Shown piece by piece: positions 15,967 to 18,675 of a stretch of DNA of 18,675 nucleotides (the first letter of the stretch is position 1; each line of letters begins with the position of its first letter). Origin of the DNA: Haloferacaceae archaeon (GTDB lineage: Archaea > Halobacteriota > Halobacteria > Halobacteriales > Haloferacaceae). Under the pieces are notes generated by a model, which saw only the letters and a list, made by a program, of their open reading frames with translations, was not told where the DNA came from and did no database searches. The stretch lies in NCBI GenBank assembly GCA_018609965.1, contig JAHENP010000316.1, forward strand, positions 1-18,675, read 5' to 3'. Both the position numbers and the translations under genes were made by a program.

Positions 15967-16532
15967 GAAGCACCCTCGGAGTTGAACCCGACCCACTCGT
16001 ACCGGTCTGACCCCGAGACGGGTGTCTCCACGCAGTCGAGTTGTCGCGCGACCCCCGACAGCAACCGGCCGGGCGCCGACACGTCGGCGAACGTGTCGGC
16101 GACTTCGGCGAGATCTCCCGAGCGGGTACGCCTCCCCGCCGCGAGCGACTCCAATGCCGCAACGACGCCGTCGACGCGGTTGTCACGACGAGCGTATTGC
16201 ACGTTGTCCCAGTCAAGCGCCTCAACCGCGGATCGAATCTGTGCCACGGTGTCGGTGTCGACATCGGCGTCGGGGTCGGCGGCGATACCGGGGTCGTCGA
16301 CGACGGCGTCGGGAGACTCCAGCCGCTTGAGCCGTCGGTGGAGGTCGCCCACCGTCACGGGCCCGGTGTCGCCTTCCTCGCCGAGGTACGGCGTCTCGCC
16401 CGCGCCGGCCGCCGCACGAACGGAGTCGTTGATCACTGCCGAGATCGACACGTCGCGTCGCTCGGCTTCGGAGCGTACCCACTCGTCTGTGTCCGGTTCG
16501 AGCGTCACCGTCGGGCGTGTGCTTTGGCCCAT
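15963..16532 (-). CDS. Ribbon-helix-helix DNA-binding protein with C-terminal extension
   Basis: The N-terminus (TRPTVTLEPDTDEWVRSEA, then RRDVSISAVINDSVRAAA) matches the strand-helix-helix of CopG/Arc-like RHH repressors (about residues 5-42). The remaining 145 residues are acidic and helical and may bind a ligand, partner or second subunit. The ATG lies inside an inverted repeat that could be its own operator, with a second copy upstream of the promoter, so autoregulation is likely. The gene is first of three overlapping genes. Alternatives are a plasmid partition (ParG/Arc-type) or copy-number regulator or an antitoxin, but the partner looks like neither ParA nor a known toxin. Confidence 0.8.
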   Translation of the reverse strand: MGQSTRPTVTLEPDTDEWVRSEAERRDVSISAVINDSVRAAAGAGETPYLGEEGDTGPVTVGDLHRRLKRLESPDAVVDDPGIAADPDADVDTDTVAQIRSAVEALDWDNVQYARRDNRVDGVVAALESLAAGRRTRSGDLAEVADTFADVSAPGRLLSGVARQLDCVETPVSGSDRYEWVGFNSEGAS

Positions 16533-16541
16533 ACTGGGCCA
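16525..16541. promoter_or_regulatory. Operator-like inverted repeat O1 at the RHH start codon
   Basis: TGGCCCATACTGGGCCA has perfect 6-bp arms with a 5-bp centre, and contains the complement of the RHH start codon. Protein bound here would block transcription start or translation. Confidence 0.65.
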
Positions 16542-16552
16542 CTACGACCCAC

Positions 16553-16563
16553 GGGTAGTTAAG
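16553..16563 (-). promoter_or_regulatory. Probable promoter of the RHH operon, between two operators
   Basis: The minus strand reads GGCTTAACTAC, an AT-richer stretch about 25 nt before the ATG at 16532. This is a weak TATA match in the right place for a leaderless transcript. Confidence 0.5.
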
Positions 16564-16567
16564 CCTA

Positions 16568-16584
16568 TGGCCCACACCGGGCCA
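16568..16584. promoter_or_regulatory. Operator-like inverted repeat O2 upstream of the RHH promoter
   Basis: TGGCCCACACCGGGCCA has the same two arms as O1 with a different 5-bp centre. The two sites start 43 bp apart, about four helical turns, which would put two bound dimers or tetramers on the same face of DNA. Confidence 0.65.
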
Positions 16585-16589
16585 CGACC

Positions 16590-16945
16590 GCCCACCTCGC
16601 CGCCGCCAACGGAGCCGTCGCGAGCGTCGCGGTCGCCTCCCCGCCGCACGCCGTCGGACGGAGCCGCCGACCGCCGTCGCCCAGCCGCTCGTCGACGGGA
16701 GGCGGAGCGGTCGCGACCGGGAGCCGTCGACGCCGCCCACGTCGCCCACCTCGCCCCACGTCGCCACCGTCACTGCCGTCTCGTGGTGTGGGTCGCGGTG
16801 GGCCACGCCGACTCCCGAGGAGTTCGTCGTCGCTGTCGTCGACGGAGCCAGCGTCGGTCACGCCGGTGCCGGTCGCGAGCGTCGCCGACGACGAACGCGA
16901 GTTCGTCGCTCGCGACGGAGCCGCGCCGTCGACGCCGACGGTTTG
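16590..16945. repeat. Modular GC-rich mosaic block E (gene-free)
   Basis: Words such as GGAGCCGTCGCGAGCG, GCCCACCTCGCC and GTTCGTCG repeat. No gene is supported. Some open frames run through it on both strands but have no constant reading frame. Confidence 0.55.
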
Positions 16946-16961
16946 CGCCGGCGCAACCCCG

Positions 16962-16994
16962 TCGAACCCGGTTTCCACACGACCCCACGGGGTC
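16962..16994. repeat. CGAACCCGGTTTCC motif and GACCCCACGGGGTC hairpin
   Basis: GACCCCACGGGGTC (16981-16994) is a hairpin with 6-bp arms. Its core resembles the ACCCC/GGGGT element in the CRISPR leaders. The adjacent GAACCCGGTTTCC recurs near 17520, just after the 94-residue gene, so these short sites bracket that gene. Confidence 0.4.
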
Positions 16995-17021
16995 GCACGG
17001 CGTCGAGACGACGATCTCCCT

Positions 17022-17057
17022 CGTTGCACAACTCTCGGCGACCCCCCTTGTGCAACG
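17022..17057. promoter_or_regulatory. 10-bp inverted repeat upstream of the 94-residue gene
   Basis: CGTTGCACAA (17022-17031) and TTGTGCAACG (17048-17057) are perfect complements 16 bp apart. The half-site recurs at 17174. This suits a protein-binding site, possibly for the 94-residue protein, or an origin or partition site. Confidence 0.55.
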
Positions 17058-17173
17058 GCGCCGGTGAGGTGGGCGTGATCGACCGCGTCACCCCCCGCTC
17101 GCCGGCGTCGATCACGCCCGAACCCCGGCTTCACCGCGTTCCAGCTACCGGCTCAACCACCCTGAACGGAGGG

Positions 17174-17185
17174 GGTTGTGCAACC
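17174..17185. promoter_or_regulatory. Third copy of the TTGTGCAAC half-site, near-palindromic
   Basis: GGTTGTGCAACC lies 40 bp before the ATG at 17225 and matches the half-sites of the inverted repeat at 17022-17057. It is placed where an operator would control the 94-residue gene. I see no strong TATA box. Confidence 0.5.
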
Positions 17186-17224
17186 AGTCGCCGGACTTTC
17201 GACCCGTGACAGCGTAGCCGACGT

Positions 17225-17509
17225 ATGCGGATTCAGTCGACAGACGACCGAGAACGACTCTGGGAAGATCTTCGCGAGGCGACCGGCGAGGGGCACACGT
17301 CTCAAGCGCTCGACGCCGCGGCGCGTCACTACGTCCGTTGTCGCGGTGACACCGCGGCTGTCCCGACCGGCACGTACGCCGAACTGCTCCGCGCCGCCGA
17401 CGACGCCGACGCCGGTCTCGGGCCAGAACAAATAGCCGAGATTCTCGACACCGACGAACTCGCAGTCTCCGCCTCCACGACGACCGAGATCTCCGTCGGC
17501 GACGACTGA
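17225..17509 (+). CDS. 94-residue putative RHH-like DNA-binding protein
   Basis: The N-terminus (MRIQSTDDRERLWEDLREATGE, then HTSQALDAAARHYVR) fits a short strand and two helices, like small haloarchaeal RHH-type proteins. A second helical part follows, with LGPEQIAEILDTDELAV (about 64-80), and the tail is acidic. I recall similar small proteins from haloarchaeal plasmids, but cannot name the family safely. The gene stands alone on the plus strand with three TTGTGCAAC half-sites upstream, arguing for self-regulation or for a role at a nearby replication or partition site. The ATG start gives the full strand-helix-helix. Confidence 0.78.
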   Translation: MRIQSTDDRERLWEDLREATGEGHTSQALDAAARHYVRCRGDTAAVPTGTYAELLRAADDADAGLGPEQIAEILDTDELAVSASTTTEISVGDD

Positions 17510-17619
17510 CGGCCGGCTGGAACCCGGTTTCCCCCACGTCTACCCCACAGTTACGATTCCAGAACCGGTGTGTAGACCGTACGAGCGGCGGCAGAACCAG
17601 CGAATCGGGGCGCACGCCG

Positions 17620-17932
17620 TCAGTCGCGAGCGGGAGCCGGTCGGTGCCGTCGCCCCAGCCGCTCGTCGACGGGAGCCGTCGCCCACGTCGTCGCCCACCT
17701 TGCCGTCGATCACCGCCGACAGAGCCGTCGTCAGAGTGGTCGCGAGCGTCGGCGGAGCCTCACGCCCCAGCCGCCGTGCGCCGTCGACGTACGGAGCCGT
17801 CTCGAACGCCCGCCGTCGCCCCGGCCGCCGCGCCGCCCAGCCGGAGCGGTCGCGAGCGTCGACGGAGCCGGAGTCGTCGACGGAGCCGTCGCCCACCTCG
17901 CCGTCGTCGGTGCCGGAGCCGGTCGCCCGCTC
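17620..17932. repeat. Modular GC-rich mosaic block F (gene-free)
   Basis: Words shared with other blocks include GCGAGCGGGAGCCG, CTCGAACGCCCGCC, GCCCACCTCGCCGTCG and GTCGACGGAGCCG. This block runs directly into array 3. Before it, 17510-17619 is a short non-repetitive spacer with no gene. Confidence 0.6.
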
Positions 17933-17935
17933 GTC

Positions 17936-18101
17936 GCTTCAACCCCACAACGGGTTCATCTGGAACGCGGAGACACCGGGCGTGACGACTCCGTCGACGG
18001 CGAGGCTTCAACCCCACAACGGGTTCATCTGGAACCCTCTACTGGAGACGTTCGGCCGGCTCACTCTGCCGCTTCAACCCCACAACGGGTTCATCTGGAA
18101 C
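17936..18101 (-). CRISPR. CRISPR array 3: 3 repeats, 2 spacers
   Basis: The 31-nt repeats start at 17936, 18005 and 18071 and match the common array 2 repeat. Spacers are 38 and 35 nt. Leader and orientation are the same as in the other arrays. Confidence 0.9.
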
Positions 18102-18252
18102 CATGCCCGAACCGGGCATGTACAGCCTGCTAACGCCCGTCCAGCACTTAGTGGTTCCGTCGACCCCCAATCACCCCCCAACCCCCGTGGGGTCGACGGA
18201 GCCGGTCGTCGACGGGGCCGCTCGTTGCCCGCCTCCCCGCCGCCGTCGGTCG
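18102..18252 (-). promoter_or_regulatory. Leader of CRISPR array 3
   Basis: This is identical to 14796-14946 but for one base, including the CATGCCCGAACCGGGCATG hairpin touching the first repeat and the GTCGACCCC/GGGGTCGAC inverted repeat. Confidence 0.8.
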
Positions 18253-18470
18253 TCGACGGAGCCGCCCACGCCGTCGCCGACGGAGCCGGTGTCGGTGCCG
18301 CCGCGGAGCCGTCTCGAACGCTCGCCACGCCCACCGTCGTCACTGCCGACGACACCCACCTCGCCGGTCACCTCGACCCAGCCGTCGCCGACGACGATCT
18401 CCGTCACGGAGCCGGCGGTCGCCCACCTCGCCGTCGCTCACGTCGGTCACGAGGTCGCCGTCGACGTTGC
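18253..18470. repeat. Modular GC-rich mosaic block G (gene-free)
   Basis: The block continues from leader 3. It contains a variant of the GACGACGATCTCCGTCACGG word and several GGAGCCG cores. No gene is seen. Confidence 0.55.
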
Positions 18471-18675
18471 ACGACCACCCCTCTACCTCACCTTCACACC
18501 CCCCTCGAACCCCTCTACGGACACCCCAGCTACCTTTCTTACGGGGCCGCTCACCTTCCTCATACCCTCGATTTCTACCGGTGTCACCGCCAACCCCCCT
18601 CACGACCCCTTCCGACCCCCCCTCACGGCCCCTTCACACCCCCTCTACCTCCCCTCGCGGCCCCCCTCTACCTCC
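18471..18675. repeat. C/T-rich tract at the right end of the window
   Basis: Runs of C with the words CCCCTCTACCTC, CCCTCGAACCCC, CCCTCACG and CCTTCCGACCCC match the left end. The last 11 bases equal the first 11. The minus strand is strongly G-rich, with several closely spaced G-runs of four or more. No gene is present. Confidence 0.65.

Noticed and set aside
1..18675. tRNA or rRNA genes, transposase or integrase genes
   Set aside because: I found no cloverleaf-like or rRNA-like stretch, and no DDE, HUH or tyrosine-recombinase motifs in the supported proteins.

Overview
The window looks like DNA from a haloarchaeon (salt-loving archaeon). GC content is very high, the predicted proteins are rich in Asp/Glu and poor in Lys, several starts sit about 25 nt from TATA-like boxes as in leaderless archaeal transcripts, and the CRISPR repeat ends in a GTTGAAGC tag close to the ATTGAAGC/ATTGAAAC tag of haloarchaeal type I-B repeats. 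It carries one replication-type gene, regulators and hypothetical genes, with no rRNA, tRNA, transposase, cas or metabolic gene. This suggests a plasmid, integrated element or virus-like replicon rather than main-chromosome DNA. Both ends are C/T-rich with the same short words, and the first and last 11 bases are identical, so the window may be a complete circular molecule opened inside a C-rich tract. That is an inference.

Layout. Positions 1-110 are C/T-rich and 118-960 are a gene-free mosaic of short GC-rich words. A 1860-residue primase-helicase fusion occupies 1006-6588 (minus), preceded by a weak small ORF. A hairpin-bearing spacer follows (6849-7077). Then comes a minus-strand cluster at 7078-9182: a DUF5821-like winged-helix protein, a 150-residue protein, a 30-residue mini-protein and a 259-residue unknown. 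A small plus-strand membrane peptide (9285-9491) converges on a CHAT-domain cysteine protease gene (9488-11497, minus). CRISPR array 1 (11568-11864) lies just upstream of the CHAT gene in the same orientation. More mosaic DNA follows, then a 117-residue membrane protein with an internal duplication (13051-13404), mosaic DNA, and CRISPR array 2 (14432-14795). Next is a three-gene overlapping operon (15197-16532): a ribbon-helix-helix regulator, a 207-residue protein and a 49-residue zinc finger. Its promoter is flanked by two identical-arm operators. A region of mosaic DNA and inverted repeats precedes a 94-residue putative DNA-binding protein (17225-17509). CRISPR array 3 (17936-18101), more mosaic DNA and the C/T-rich end follow.

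How it may work. The fusion protein is the likely replication protein. The three small arrays share a duplicated leader that begins with a perfect hairpin touching the first repeat. No cas gene is present, so the arrays would have to use the host's Cas proteins. The most unusual features are the three leader-array cassettes in one small element, the CHAT protease gene directly downstream of one array, the mosaic DNA that surrounds every array and fills roughly a fifth of the window, and the possible operator-controlled RHH/zinc-finger operon.
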